Assembly: GCF_037126465.1 (NCBI RefSeq)
Contig: NC_088203.1
Coordinates: 83,390,668-83,454,667 of the forward strand
Direction of reading: 5' to 3'
Source: Ornithodoros turicata
Lineage: Eukaryota > Arthropoda > Arachnida > Ixodida > Argasidae
DNA length: 64,000 bases
Of the stretch, positions 43,901 through 47,223 are shown in pieces; position 1 is the first letter of the stretch; every line of letters begins with the position of its first letter. Below the pieces are notes generated by a model. The model saw only the letters and a list, made by a program, of their open reading frames with translations. It ran no database searches and was not told where the DNA came from. Position numbers and translations under genes: made by a program.

Positions 43901-44904
43901 AAGAAGGCGCACACCCAGAGGAGCATTCCCACACCACGTCCAACCCGACGATGCCACAGGGAGCGGCTCAAGCAATGAAAGCCATGCTTCCGTCGATGCG
44001 CATTATACCGGGCGTCACCAAGGTCGTCAAGGCCATCACAAAACGCGAGGCCGTGGCGGTCCCACAGGTTGAAGTTCCCATACCACCTGAACCGGAGTCT
44101 GTGGAGATGGGGCTCGCTGTGGTGAACCCATTTGTCGACTTGCAGACCACAAAGCGGGACAGGACCGAACCGGGAGCCACGACGGAGACGGAAATGAAAA
44201 AGTCGGAGGGGGGAAGCACGTCTCCCACAGGCGAGAGTGTCACTGCGTCGAAGGAGGCGACGCTTTCCAAAAAGAGCTCGGCGCCGGATGGGAAACATCG
44301 CTCCCTAATTAGTACACCCAGCAAGGAAAGTATGCCTCCGGATAAAAATGACTCGAGCGCGCTCTCCAGCAAGAGGGGCTCCGGGACTGCGTCCAAGCTA
44401 TCGCCGAAAGGCGAACTAACTGCGACATCTCCTGCGAAGGACACCGGGGCGTCTCCGACCGAAAAGAAGACTCCCACCCCGTCGGGAGCCGCAAGCCCAG
44501 AGCAGAGAGAGCCGGGGACGAACGTTTCGAGCAGAAAACTGTCACACACGGGCAGCGTGGCTCCATCGCTGCCCGATTCTCCGGAAAAGAAGTCCGAGCA
44601 TTCTCCGGCGGAGAGCAAAGCTCCAGACAAGAAAGAATCCGAAGCGTCACCAAAGAACGCATCAAATTCAGAATCATCGGAGAAGCAAAGCGGTCCACGC
44701 ATTGACCACGACAGGAACGGCTCAAAAGGCGAAGGAAAAAACATGATGCCAAACGGAGTAGAACAGCAGCAACGCGAAAGCTACGGGAGCAGCGTGACCA
44801 AGCAGAGCAGCGTCAACTCGCAAATGTTGCAGAACCTCGCGACTGCCGAAAATTACACCTCCGGTCCGGAAGAGTTGCCGCAAGAGGAGAAGGCACATAA
44901 ATAG
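7942..44904 (+). CDS. FAM126: Hyccin (FAM126 family), eleven-exon gene model
   Basis: Hyccin is a scaffold subunit of the plasma-membrane PI4-kinase III-alpha complex (with TTC7 and EFR3) that makes the PI4P pool at the cell surface. The model joins eleven coding segments listed separately. All introns are GT-AG and junction phases (0,0,0,0,0,2,2,2,0,1) agree, giving 692 residues. Residues about 16-338 follow human FAM126A segment by segment: FLEP-CEQLF, LLVLGAYNL, TIPSISKPSIYHE, ENALSK, CKMCSK, IYFSMYNG and VTNAIKNSL correspond to known blocks. Residues 339-692 form a low-complexity, Ser/Pro/Lys/Glu-rich tail, probably disordered and longer than in human (about 521 residues in all, from memory). 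Introns range from 63 bp to 15 kb and are filled with transposons. Assignment is strong for exons 2-11 and weaker for exon 1. Confidence 0.88.
7987..10957 (+). other. Hyccin intron 1
   Basis: A 2,971-bp intron. It contains a C tract at 8655-8664, C/T-rich sequence to about 8785 and an AT-rich tandem region at about 10078-10150 (ACATATTTAATC-like units). I see no recognised transposon, and open frames at 8666-9196 and 9064-9526 match no family. Confidence 0.5.
10958..11065 (+). CDS. FAM126: Hyccin exon 2
   Basis: Thirty-six codons, residues 16-51, between acceptor CTGTTTCAG and donor GAG|GTTTGT, phase 0 at both ends. The peptide starts TVTEAEVHSFAS and contains NNELIDSLIQVIEE. It lines up with human TLPETSLPNYA...SSLVSSLYKVIQE, the first helices of the TTC7-binding hyccin domain. 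Confidence 0.85.
11082..11631. mobile_element. Non-autonomous element with TACCGTAATTTCACGCG ends
   Basis: Left end TACCGTAATTTCACGCGTAT and right end ATACGCGTGAAATTACGGTA are inverted copies. Both continue inward with GGCTTAT motifs. It begins only 16 bp after exon 2, inside intron 2. There is no coding sequence of its own that I can identify. Confidence 0.7.
11632..12548 (+). other. Remainder of hyccin intron 2
   Basis: A pyrimidine-rich block at about 11785-11860 and apparently unique sequence. No RNA gene or repeat family recognised. Confidence 0.5.
12549..12683 (+). CDS. FAM126: Hyccin exon 3
   Basis: Forty-five codons, residues 52-96, from FLEPLCEQLFAFFRAQEDPL to GSVHKGDRK. Acceptor CTTCCTGCAG, donor AAG|GTATTT, phase 0. 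It corresponds to human [20 protein letters not shown] and the following helix. Confidence 0.92.
12684..14516 (+). other. Hyccin intron 3, first part
   Basis: Apparently unique AT-rich sequence. An open frame at 12844-13221 (125 codons from ATG) has no recognisable family, and its flanks do not look like splice sites joined to hyccin. I do not call it a gene. Confidence 0.4.
14517..14732. mobile_element. Tc1/mariner-type MITE, copy 1
   Basis: Palindromic 216-bp element flanked by TA. The right end CTGTCCAGCACTG and degenerate left end CGGTGATAGACAAAAC match the better copy at 40170-40382. Shared inner arms include GGCGCATTCCTTCCTCAGAG and AGGAATGTGCCGG. Confidence 0.7.
14899..15075. mobile_element. 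pogo/Tigger-type MITE, 177 bp
   Basis: Ends CAGTCAAACTCCCTTATAGC and TTGTAAAGGAGTTTGACTG are inverted, flanked by TA on both sides (14897-14898, 15076-15077). Inner repeats TTTTTAACGAAAATACC also occur twice. CAGT...ACTG ends with a TA target are typical of the pogo group. Confidence 0.8.
15080..15170 (+). mobile_element. tRNA-derived SINE, second family
   Basis: Starts with TGGTAGAGCCCTGGACCGG (A-box-like) and has GGTTTGAGTCC at 15115-15125 (B-box), then AGCTGGCTAGCC and TTTTCAGTGACTTTCATC. A diverged minus-strand copy lies at 56184-56310. It abuts the pogo MITE. Confidence 0.65.
15254..15298 (+). CDS. FAM126: Hyccin exon 4
   Basis: Fifteen codons, residues 97-111: SLRYVELLVLGAYNL. Acceptor TCTTACAG, donor TTG|GTACGT, phase 0. 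It matches human IEALLLGVYNL. A microexon this small would be missed by simple ORF scanning. Confidence 0.9.
15549..16435. mobile_element. hAT element with CAGTGGTTCTCAAACT-type ends
   Basis: Left end CAGTGGTTCTGAAACTGGGC and right end AGAGTTTGAGAACCGCTG are inverted and of the hAT (Charlie-like) type. The 8-bp flanks TCCTAAAG (15541-15548) and CCCCAAAG (16436-16443) agree at six of eight bases. It lies in intron 4 and hosts a second element at 15783-16125. No transposase remains. Confidence 0.75.
15783..16125. mobile_element. Nested hAT-like MITE, perfect 8-bp duplication
   Basis: Ends TAGAGCCTGAAGTTTTCGGG and CCCTAAAACGTCAGGGTCTA are inverted. The duplication GTCATAAC is exact at 15775-15782 and 16126-16133. 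The ends are akin to the elements at 35406-35791 and 37711-38143. Insertion into the surrounding hAT is therefore younger. Confidence 0.85.
16507..16935. mobile_element. Element with CAGGGTGTCTACCAACC-type ends
   Basis: Left CAGGGTGTCTACC pairs with right TAAGACACCCTG. The motif AACCTGGAAAAC is repeated just inside both ends together with many TCAGGGAA motifs. No clean target duplication. It ends 58 bp before exon 5. Confidence 0.65.
16994..17074 (+). CDS. FAM126: Hyccin exon 5
   Basis: Twenty-seven codons, residues 112-138, from QVLDSEGKPNVLTSTIPSI to SKPSIYHE. Acceptor GTCTTTGCAG, donor GAG|GTGTGT, phase 0. It matches human EIVDKQGHTKVLSFTIPSL and SKPSVYHE almost residue for residue at the end. 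Confidence 0.95.
17383..18409. mobile_element. hAT-like element, TAGAGCTGTGCGAATA ends, copy 1
   Basis: Left TAGAGCTGTGCGAATAGC and right GAATATTCGCACAGCTCTA are inverted. Flanks GTGGATAA and GTGGGTAA agree at seven of eight bases. The interior has many CGAAT motifs and GTGAAGC(G)GGCTTCA blocks. It contains a retroelement insertion at 17742-17943. A second copy is at 38584-39856. Confidence 0.8.
17742..17943 (+). mobile_element. Retroelement fragment with hammerhead-like fold
   Basis: Starts AGCGTATACGAAGAGGGGAG and ends near CAGTGTCGGTTTC, flanked by TGTATTTACATT (17730-17741) and TGTGTTTACATT (17944-17955). It has no TIR, so it is retrotransposed. At 17864-17909 it can form a 7-bp outer stem (TTTGTAC/GTACAAA), CTGAGGA, a 6-bp stem II and GAAA. 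The same element recurs inside the other hAT copy (39085-39549). Penelope-like origin is an inference from this fold and the variable target duplication. Confidence 0.55.
18429..19016. repeat. 588-bp foldback element with long arms
   Basis: GGTGAATTTAGCAAAGGT at the left pairs with ACCTTTGCTAAATTCACC at the right. Matching continues through CTTGCGCTTCAAACTTTGC, AGCAAATTCTCACC and CATTTCCTATGGCCTATAC to CACCACGTATAGGTGGCGCT near the centre. Arms are about 250 bp with scattered mismatches around a roughly 65-bp loop. Confidence 0.8.
19087..19296 (-). pseudogene. pogo/Tigger transposase N-terminal HTH fragment
   Basis: The minus-strand frame from ATG at 19296 begins MADCGRKHKVLTLLQK, followed by VADKFAILQSTVSVFGEEW. 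This is the pattern of the CENP-B type DNA-binding N-terminus of pogo transposases (RKRK-LTL--K ... VA--F-I--STVS). It is only about 69 codons long and the DDE catalytic domain is missing. It lies inside an element whose ends and TA target also point to pogo, which supports the call. Confidence 0.6.
19748..20621 (+). other. Hyccin intron 5, unassigned part
   Basis: No open frame with family signature, no RNA and no clear repeat ends were seen. Confidence 0.5.
20622..21373. mobile_element. hAT-like element, TAGGGGTGTGCGA ends
   Basis: Left TAGGGGTGTGCGA and right TCGCACACCCCTA are perfect inverses. The 8-bp duplication CTATTTAC is perfect (20614-20621, 21374-21381). The interior starts and ends with ATTCGA-rich sequence, as in the TAGAGCTGTGCGAATA elements, so the two are probably sister families. 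No transposase. Confidence 0.85.
21564..21792. repeat. Foldback MITE family A, distant copy
   Basis: ACACTCTTTAAAATGAAC, TTCACCACATAGCACGCTCC and TGATTTGTTGAAAAC at the left are mirrored by ATCAACAAATCATGGG and GATGGTTGGCTAGGAGC at the right. The centre differs (GGCGGAGCCCA / GGCTCCGCCT), showing a compensatory change on both arms. Confidence 0.7.
21793..22615 (+). other. Intronic segment with an unassigned open frame
   Basis: An open frame covers 22053-22541 (first codon TTG; the first ATG lies inside at about 22182). It includes a charged C-terminal part (EIMEDLSENAEETQS). I recognise no domain, and neither a plausible acceptor nor a donor ties it to hyccin. Confidence 0.2.
22616..23450. 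mobile_element. Element with GGGCCGGGC-type GC-rich ends
   Basis: The left side has CTAGAGCACTGCACGGGC then repeated GCCCGGGCCGGG. The right side has the inverse order, GGGCCTGGGCCGGGCACGGG, then GGCCTGAGCAG. Inside, the phrase GTTAGGTTAGGTGTT...GACATATTTCG recurs three times (22937-23085). The ends are not exact inverses, so limits are approximate. Confidence 0.45.
23455..24095. mobile_element. Element with TCCCGGGAT-type diverged ends
   Basis: The left block (AATCTCAGGATTTAAGGATT, GGACGGGATTTTTG) and the right block (AAATCCCGGGATTTTGGG, GGGATCCCAGGGATCC) are of the same type in inverted orientation. No target duplication was found. Confidence 0.35.
24096..25369 (+). other. Intronic sequence with a 14-G tract
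   Basis: A run of 14 G at 24241-24254. A possible further element lies between CAGGGCCCGGATCTTG (about 24377) and TAGGCCCTGG (about 24632), but its ends are too short to be sure. No gene seen. Confidence 0.4.
25370..25515. mobile_element. 146-bp hAT-like MITE, CAGGGGCGGATCCAGA ends
   Basis: Left CAGGGGCGGATCCAGA and right GGTTCTGGTTCTGCCCCTG are inverted. Flanks AATGTAAC (25362-25369) and ACTGTAAC (25516-25523) agree at seven of eight bases. Confidence 0.8.
25524..26184 (+). other. Unassigned intronic sequence
   Basis: No repeat family, RNA or coding segment is evident. The phrase CACCGTACTTCGCAGTGAAG near 26095 may be a trace of MITE family A. Confidence 0.4.
26185..26291. repeat. CCAATATTGG tandem/palindromic repeat
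   Basis: About seven CCAATATTGG-like units lie in 107 bp. The outer ends CTTGGCCCAATATTGG and CCAATATTGGGCCAAG are perfect inverses, so the whole block is also an inverted repeat. In translation it gives a repeating Asn-Ile-Gly-Pro-Ile type peptide, which explains the open frames on both strands. Confidence 0.75.
26292..26802 (+). other. Intronic sequence
   Basis: The phrase AAGGATAGGAAGTGAAACTTC near 26508 recurs inverted near 30290 (GTTTCACCTCCTATCCTTCC), so a dispersed repeat is present. No gene is called. A minus-strand open frame at 26573-26812 may be the decayed continuation of the THAP pseudogene. Confidence 0.35.
26803..27309 (-). pseudogene. THAP-domain pseudogene
   Basis: Read on the minus strand in three frames, the segment gives the THAP zinc-finger order: CSVPNCNSGYKSCKE (first Cys pair), DPQRLQAWARAIPR (tryptophan core), STDNVCKKHFTDD (Cys-x2-His), then DKPKKPVLLREAVPFIFP (the AVPxxF end of the domain). 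Frame changes are needed after CKE and after HFTDD, and a TGA follows the ATG near 27309, so it cannot be translated as one protein. Downstream residues are Ser/Pro-rich. THAP domains occur in host regulators and in P-element-type transposases. No transposase core is visible here. It lies antisense within hyccin intron 5. Confidence 0.75.
27310..28880 (+). other. Intronic sequence, GGGTATACC repeat region
   Basis: At 28330-28500 and again at 28815-28885, motifs such as GCGGGTATACC and GGGTACGTGCGG recur, as at transposon ends, but I cannot define an element. The rest is unassigned. Confidence 0.35.
29101..29235 (+). pseudogene. Penelope-like N-terminal remnant
   Basis: The frame reads LKQVTGKEYNNTVLIDNGR, then VSSNSLQILNKDPKHSVP. 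The pattern (L-x-ILN-x-GPK-x-P) is that of the segment just before the reverse transcriptase of Penelope-like elements, here with DPK in place of GPK. Short and uncertain alone, it is supported by the C-terminal remnant 250 bp on. Confidence 0.4.
29462..29760 (+). pseudogene. Penelope-like RT/endonuclease linker remnant
   Basis: From ATG 29462 the frame gives RLEKVGFPGSVIYGVVGQVL, then VIQYVHKATH, a stop (TGA at 29641), then LKKFSKRYGVDILFKKGFRL and DSLMHKDN. This is the usual order after the RT thumb of Penelope-like elements (Val-x-Pro-Tyr-x-H/K ... L-K-K ... Y-x-V-x-x-x-F ... LxSL-x-HxKD). The GIY-YIG nuclease should follow but is not visible. Confidence 0.6.
29801..30697 (+). other. Unassigned intronic sequence
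   Basis: Open frames on both strands at 29846-30300 overlap each other and carry no domain. The dispersed phrase GTTTCACCTCCTATCCTTCC lies near 30296. Confidence 0.35.
30698..31919. mobile_element. Element with TAGTTA-rich inverted ends
   Basis: The right end reads inverted CAGAGATGGGCAGTAACTAG. The left end is CATTGATGGCAAGTAGTTAA. Both sides continue for about 130 bp with TAGTTAACTA/GTAGTTAAAC-type repeats in opposite orientation. A second GCAGAGATGGGCAAATG end begins directly after it (31925), so another member may adjoin. Confidence 0.6.
30947..31090. repeat. Hairpin with CA/TG microsatellite arms
   Basis: TTACTAAATATTTAGCGC at the left is mirrored by GCGCTAAATCTTTAGTAA at the right. 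Between them GACACACACACAACTAGTG faces ATTGTGTGTGTGTGTC. It is nested in the TAGTTA element. The sequence AAGACAGGCGCTAACGCGA near 31272 may belong to the same source. Confidence 0.6.
32137..32255 (+). CDS. FAM126: Hyccin exon 6
   Basis: Residues 139-177 plus two bases of 178 (Arg): PIAMPQAQLTENALSKLEHG, ENKIVQGPYFTIESINASN. Acceptor CTTTTGCAG, donor AG|GTAATA, end phase 2. It matches human SMALTESALSQHG and PHPQREMLTAQNR. Confidence 0.9.
32256..33029 (+). other. Hyccin intron 6, first part
   Basis: AAGTGGAACCTCTCTCAATA at 32350 resembles a lone pogo-type end. The MITE at 32441-32614 follows. Nothing else is recognised. Confidence 0.4.
32441..32614. mobile_element. pogo-like MITE, ATTTATGAA type
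   Basis: Ends GCAGTCGACTCTCAATTTAT and ATAAATCAAGGGTTGACTG are inverted, with GAACGGTT / AACCGTTC inside. The right flank is TA. The left flank is altered. Similar in style to the element at 14899-15075. Confidence 0.6.
33030..33636. repeat. Foldback element with about 90-bp arms
   Basis: AATTTTTGCAGCTGAGTTATA, GGACATCCTCTCG and AGAGTATGTAACT at the left are mirrored by AGTTACATACTCTCTGCGAG, GGATGTC and TATAACTCAACTGCAAAAA at the right. A smaller inverted pair, GGCTGATCTGGC / GATCTGGCCCCCAGATCAG, lies in the centre. Confidence 0.75.
33637..34381 (+). other. Unassigned intronic sequence
   Basis: An open frame from ATG 33874 to 34278 (134 codons) crosses ordinary intron sequence with no domain I know. 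A short ATTTATTTATTAA tract is at about 34304. Confidence 0.3.
34382..34793. mobile_element. hAT-like MITE carrying CCAAT and CRE-like motifs, copy 1
   Basis: Ends AGCGCCACCTAGATACAG and TCTGTCTAGGTGGCGTTG are inverted, and GCTTATGC is a perfect 8-bp duplication (34374-34381, 34794-34801). Inside are two ATTGGCTG motifs (CCAAT box inverses) and TTACGTCACGTC. A copy in the other orientation is at 50069-50488. Confidence 0.8.
35111..35347 (-). pseudogene. Possible integrase-family remnant
   Basis: The minus frame of 78 codons contains YKHHFRNMWIHCSRQLVLRL and LQKLGLKVDSKGVSAQ. That recalls the helix-turn-helix segment (YK-MWR--...VTR--V---L--LDP-GV) preceding the integrase-core domain of a transposon-derived protein family in animals. 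No DDE motif follows. Similarity is from memory and weak. Confidence 0.25.
35406..35791. mobile_element. 386-bp hAT-like MITE, TAGGGAGTGACTTTTTT ends
   Basis: TAGGGAGTGACTTTTTTGGG and CCGAAAAAGTCACTCCCTA are inverted. The duplication TATATAAA is perfect (35398-35405, 35792-35799). The interior again has AACCCAATTTGTCCCC and its rough inverse. The element ends 88 bp before exon 7. Confidence 0.88.
35880..35975 (+). CDS. FAM126: Hyccin exon 7
   Basis: Starts with one base completing Arg178 and ends with two bases of Lys210. Codons give LHVALVLLRVYNQNISVMPQ, then GSRASLCKMCS. Acceptor CCCTTCTAG, donor AA|GTAAGT. It matches human FEVLTFLLLCYNAALTYMP and LCQICSR. Confidence 0.92.
36092..37262. 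mobile_element. hAT-like element, CAGGGATTGGAACCG ends
   Basis: Left CAGGGATTGGAACCGAAACTG and right AACAGTTCCGATCCCTA are inverted. Flanks GTTGGTAC and GTTGGTGA share six of eight bases. The interior is rich in GAACCGAA-type motifs. It fills most of intron 7, contains another foldback (36789-37186), and its right duplication ends 25 bp before exon 8. Confidence 0.7.
36789..37186. repeat. Nested foldback element
   Basis: CTACTAGATTATAACGACCA continues TGTCATAG at the left. The right side gives CTATGACA-like ATTATGACATGGTCG, then TTATAATCTAGTAG. Arms are about 35 bp. It lies inside the CAGGGATTGG element and is therefore younger. Confidence 0.7.
37296..37430 (+). CDS. FAM126: Hyccin exon 8
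   Basis: One base completes Lys210, then 44 codons: LVNQGSAHGNRRMVLDG, PLPSSFMPKVSLTSQF, LLELLQAIYFS, and two bases of Met255. Acceptor TCATCATGCAG, donor AT|GTAAGT, phase 2 at both ends. The second half matches human [20 protein letters not shown]. The first half has diverged. This exon is easily overlooked, because skipping it also keeps the frame. Confidence 0.85.
37494..37581 (+). CDS. FAM126: Hyccin exon 9
   Basis: One base completes Met255, then YNGLPSLGHQALNDIHRRAM and QTMYTDVLL. Acceptor CATTACACAG, donor TTG|GTAAGT, end phase 0. It matches human YNGEWDLAQKALDDIIYRA and LYPEPLL. The intron before it is only 63 bp. Confidence 0.94.
37711..38143. mobile_element. hAT-like MITE, TAGGGCTTGACTTTTTG ends
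   Basis: TAGGGCTTGACTTTTTGACC and GGCCCGAAAAAGTCAGGACC TA are inverted. Flanks AAAATATG (37703-37710) and AAAATATC (38144-38151) agree at seven of eight bases. Inner GATTCAACC / GGTTGAATC repeats. Same family group as 35406-35791 and 15783-16125. Confidence 0.82.
38152..38583 (+). other. Unassigned part of hyccin intron 9
   Basis: Apparently unique sequence with short overlapping open frames only. Confidence 0.4.
38584..39856. mobile_element. hAT-like element, TAGAGCTGTGCGAATA ends, copy 2
   Basis: TAGAGCTGTGCTAATAGC and ATATTCGCGGAGCTCTA are inverted. The duplication ATATATTG is perfect (38576-38583, 39857-39864). The interior matches copy 1 (17383-18409) along its length (for example TTTCACCCAACACAAAATAT, CTGCACATATTTCCATCTG). 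It carries its own retroelement insertion at a different site. Confidence 0.88.
39085..39549 (+). mobile_element. Retroelement insertion with inverted 5' copy
   Basis: The 14-bp repeat GTGACAGAATATTG flanks it (39071-39084, 39550-39563). The first part repeats the start seen at 17742 (CTATACGAAGAGGGGAGTC), then runs as an inverted copy (to about 39270). The direct copy follows (39400-39549) with CTGAAGA, GCGTGGACCTCCACAC, GAAA and GTATAAA, the hammerhead-like fold. The inverted-then-direct layout fits Penelope-like integration or twin priming. Confidence 0.6.
39951..40110 (+). CDS. FAM126: Hyccin exon 10
   Basis: Residues 285-337 plus one base of 338 (Asp): VTNAIKNSLQVHPSGHPADG, PMGISIAMSPTTSTTTLSKA, IITNASFRTKKLP. 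Acceptor ATCGTGCAG, donor CCAG|GTACTG, end phase 1. It matches human VANAIKASLPHGP, ISRNAVTSMSIRG and neighbours. Confidence 0.92.
40170..40382. mobile_element. Tc1/mariner-type MITE, copy 2
   Basis: CAGTGCTGGACAAACGTTTAC and GCTTTTGTCCAGCACTG are inverted, with TA on both sides. Arms continue through GGCGCATTCCTTCCTCAGAG / AGGAAGGAATGCACCGG nearly to the centre. It lies 59 bp after exon 10. Confidence 0.85.
40383..41171 (+). other. Unassigned intron 10 sequence
   Basis: An 18-T tract at about 40479-40496, and CCGAAAAACACTGAAGAGGA with its inverse CTTCAGTGTTTTTCG at about 40600-40650. The block GTTTGGGGTTTTACCGCAC near 40866 has a relative near 42978, suggesting one diverged repeat on both sides of the next element. 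Confidence 0.4.
41172..42044. mobile_element. hAT-like element, CAGTGTTGTACCCGTTAC ends
   Basis: Left CAGTGTTGTACGTATCGCC and right CGGTAACGGGTACAACACTG are inverted. Both sides are rich in GTATCG/CGATAC and GTAACG motifs. No clear duplication. The open frame inside (41744-42055) shows no transposase signature. Confidence 0.65.
42045..43262 (+). other. Unassigned intron 10 sequence
   Basis: AT-rich. The TTTTCGGGTTTTACTCTAGG block near 42978 is related to 40866. No gene seen. Confidence 0.4.
43263..43724. mobile_element. Element with AAGGCTGAACCACATGGC ends
   Basis: TAAAGGCTGAACCACATGGC and GCCATGCGGTTCACGCTTTA are inverted, followed by CCGAAAACTGTC / CGGACGCTTTTCGG-type arms and several GGCCGAA motifs. 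It ends 113 bp before the exon 11 acceptor. Confidence 0.7.
43791..43837 (+). promoter_or_regulatory. Two competing acceptors for hyccin exon 11
   Basis: TTATTGCAG ends at 43800 and CTTTCCAG ends at 43837. With the phase-1 end of exon 10, the downstream site gives KKLP-D-DIPIPKESE and an open 354-residue tail. The upstream site gives KKLP-DTLIHDYSP and a stop 21 residues on. I chose the downstream site for the main product. Confidence 0.55.
43838..44904 (+). CDS. FAM126: Hyccin exon 11, C-terminal tail
   Basis: Two bases complete Asp338, then 354 codons to TAG at 44902-44904. The first part, DIPIPKESESPGHEGLDAI, continues the conserved end of the hyccin domain. A patch VTKVVKAITKREAVAVPQVE follows, then PFVDLQTTKRD. 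After that the protein is repetitive Ser/Pro/Lys/Glu with many SP and TP pairs (SPAKDTGASPTEKKTPTPSG), likely disordered and a phosphorylation target. It ends EELPQEEKAHK. The exon is richer in G and C than its flanks, as expected of coding DNA. A 163- and a 258-codon minus-strand frame over it are shadows. Confidence 0.88.
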
Positions 44905-46507
44905 GGTAACTCCGTTGGTCTTGTTTGCAAAAGGCACGTGACGCGTCTTGGTGCAACCATCTGGGCACACACCGGGCCACCGAGGACAGCATATATATCG
45001 ACGCGTGTATTTTAGAGGTTGGAATTAACCACGTGTGGCGGGACTGTCTTCATTGAGTGATTTTAGAACAATTTTGTCACGTACGGTGCTATGGGTAAAT
45101 AGTTGTCGCACAAAAAAAGGTGGCTGGCGCTCATTTGCGAGGCAACCTCTATTTGTAGGATATTTTGGGAAGAGTTTTGTTCTTCAGTTACGGGCGCGAC
45201 CATGAACTGTTTTTGTCGGCGATGTCATAAATCCGAGTACGTACTTTTTATATGGTGGGCCACCGGCAACACTGAGCTCTGCTCCACCTAAGTATATAGT
45301 ATAGAAAGCACTTTTGATCATGCTGCATTGCAGCAAAGTATTGGACTCAGTGAAACAATCCCTCATTTTTGTAATGACCAATGCCTAAAATACTACTTTA
45401 GTTCGAGGGATTGCGACAAAACATTATGGACACTCGCCAACATTATGGACACTCAGTGGAGTTTCTGTTTGCTCAGAGTATTGCTTAAATGCGTGGAAGA
45501 CAGTTCCGACAGTCGTGCAATGATAGCGTATGTTGCCGGATTAAATTTGTGAAATGCCAATGTGTACATAAGCACTAGTACTCCAGAATAGAAAACATAT
45601 TAAAATAATAATGATAAAGGTGTGCGCTGCACACCTGCAGTTGCAATGTCATACTGGACAAAACACATCAGTTCCCCCCGCATTCATGCCACAGTCGTCT
45701 GGGTAGTGACGACAAAGACACGCCTGAATGCACACCTCTCCCCGACCACCACCACCACAATATTTATATCACTCGTTAACCTCGCGGCTTTGCTCATGCG
45801 AGAAGACCAAGAATTCCACTTGCCATAGGCAACAGTCTTTTTTCTTCTTTTTCTTTATTTTAATGCAGTAAGGTTGCTATTCTGTGGTGTTATCCCAACA
45901 CATTTGAAATGGAGGTGCACCACGACGTAGCTCTCGTAATTTACAGCCACATTTCCTCATTGAAATAGCCCAGGTGAACGCTGTAACACTGACCGATAAC
46001 ACTGATGATGAACATAGCCGATAAGTGCACGTTGTAGGAAATCTATACCTAAGGTGTTCCTGTGATGGACACCTCAGTTTCTTTTCAAGCGGTTCCTACG
46101 GATACACTGTCTATACCATAATTGTAGTCCAGCGTCTGCGTACCGCTTTCAATAGAATCTATCCAAGCGGCTGTGGGGCAGCAAAATCCTTACACCTGTA
46201 TAGGCCTGCATGCTCGAGTATATATGTTACTGAAATATGTATGAATCACATGAATGTTGTCACCTGTAAATGCTCCATAAATTTTCTGCACGCGCAAGCG
46301 TACCACTATTGTACTGTAAAATTCATGTACTAGAGATGTTTAGAAAACTAGGGGAACACATAAAAAAAAAAAAAAGTCCTGAGTGCCTCCATATGCGTAC
46401 TTCTGTTTATTATATACAGAATAGATTTGTAGAGCTTTCAGAATATTGCTGTGATCACTGCTATAATGCTCGAATACCACCTTTCTTCTTTCTTTTCCCA
46501 CGACATA
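44905..46507 (+). other. Hyccin 3' untranslated region and flank
   Basis: No AATAAA is seen close by. ATTAAA at 45599-45604 is the best polyadenylation-signal candidate, giving a 3' UTR of about 700 bases. The remainder holds short unrelated open frames and a CCACCACCACCAC tract at about 45748. Confidence 0.35.
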
Positions 46508-46765
46508 CAGCTTGGGACAAAAGTTTACGGAAGTTTACAAAAAGTTACGAAAAGTACGTAGAAGTTTACGGATACAGGGGGTGTCGCACTTCTCCATTGG
46601 GGCGACACCCCAACAACAAACGGGAGTGGACGCACATACTGAGAGATGGACAGAATGGCCAGTCACACCCGTTTCTTACTCAATCTCTCCCTGTTAGCAA
46701 TCAGGGGGCCGTTCAGACGACGGAATATGCCACAACCGTGTTACGTAAAGTTTTGTCCCAAGCTG
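46508..46765. mobile_element. Tc1/mariner-type MITE, third type
   Basis: CAGCTTGGGACAAAAGTTTAC and GTAAAGTTTTGTCCCAAGCTG are inverted and flanked by TA (46506-46507, 46766-46767). GGGGGTGTCGC / GCGACACCCC forms a hairpin inside. Different interior from the copies at 14517 and 40170. Confidence 0.85.
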
Positions 46766-47051
46766 TACCACTTGTCCAAACATGATCACTGCTGCAATGG
46801 TCACGAGGCTGCAATACTGTATCATGGGTGCAAATATGTAATACCTTAAGCATCGTGTTGTCCTGTGGCAAATGAACGTTGAAATGTATGTGCACCAAGC
46901 TCTCAATTTCAGGGATTTTGGTTTTGGGGACTCTATTCTATTACTATAATTACTTTTTTTGTCTTCATGTCCATTGTCAATTGATTTGCAAGATAGTTAT
47001 AAGTCATGTGCCACGTGTACTCATTTGTATCCGGGACATCTGTACACTCAT

Positions 47052-47211
47052 GCATAATGATAAGCGGAACGCAGCCAGGGACACGGACGAGGAAGTGCAC
47101 AAACGAACTGCCAGCAGTTCGTTTGTGCACTTCCTCGTCCGTGTCCCTGGCTGCGTTCCGTTTATCATTATGTACAGTTACCAACTGCCCCGCATTTCTA
47201 CGCTCGTTCTT
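47052..47211 (+). mobile_element. Hairpin-headed retroelement insertion
   Basis: The insertion starts directly with an arm of about 57 bp (CATAATGATAAGCGGAACGC ... GAACTGC), mirrored with one mismatch after a 2-base loop, and ends with a short unpaired tail. Flanks TGTACACTCATG (47040-47051) and TGTGCACTCATG (47212-47223) agree at 11 of 12 bases. Open frames on both strands are due to the palindrome. Confidence 0.6.
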
Positions 47212-47223
47212 GTGCACTCATGT

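Noticed and set aside
43807..44752. Minus-strand frames of 163, 258 and 147 codons over hyccin exon 11
   Set aside because: Shadows of the plus-strand coding exon, whose phase, neighbours and conserved start fix the strand.
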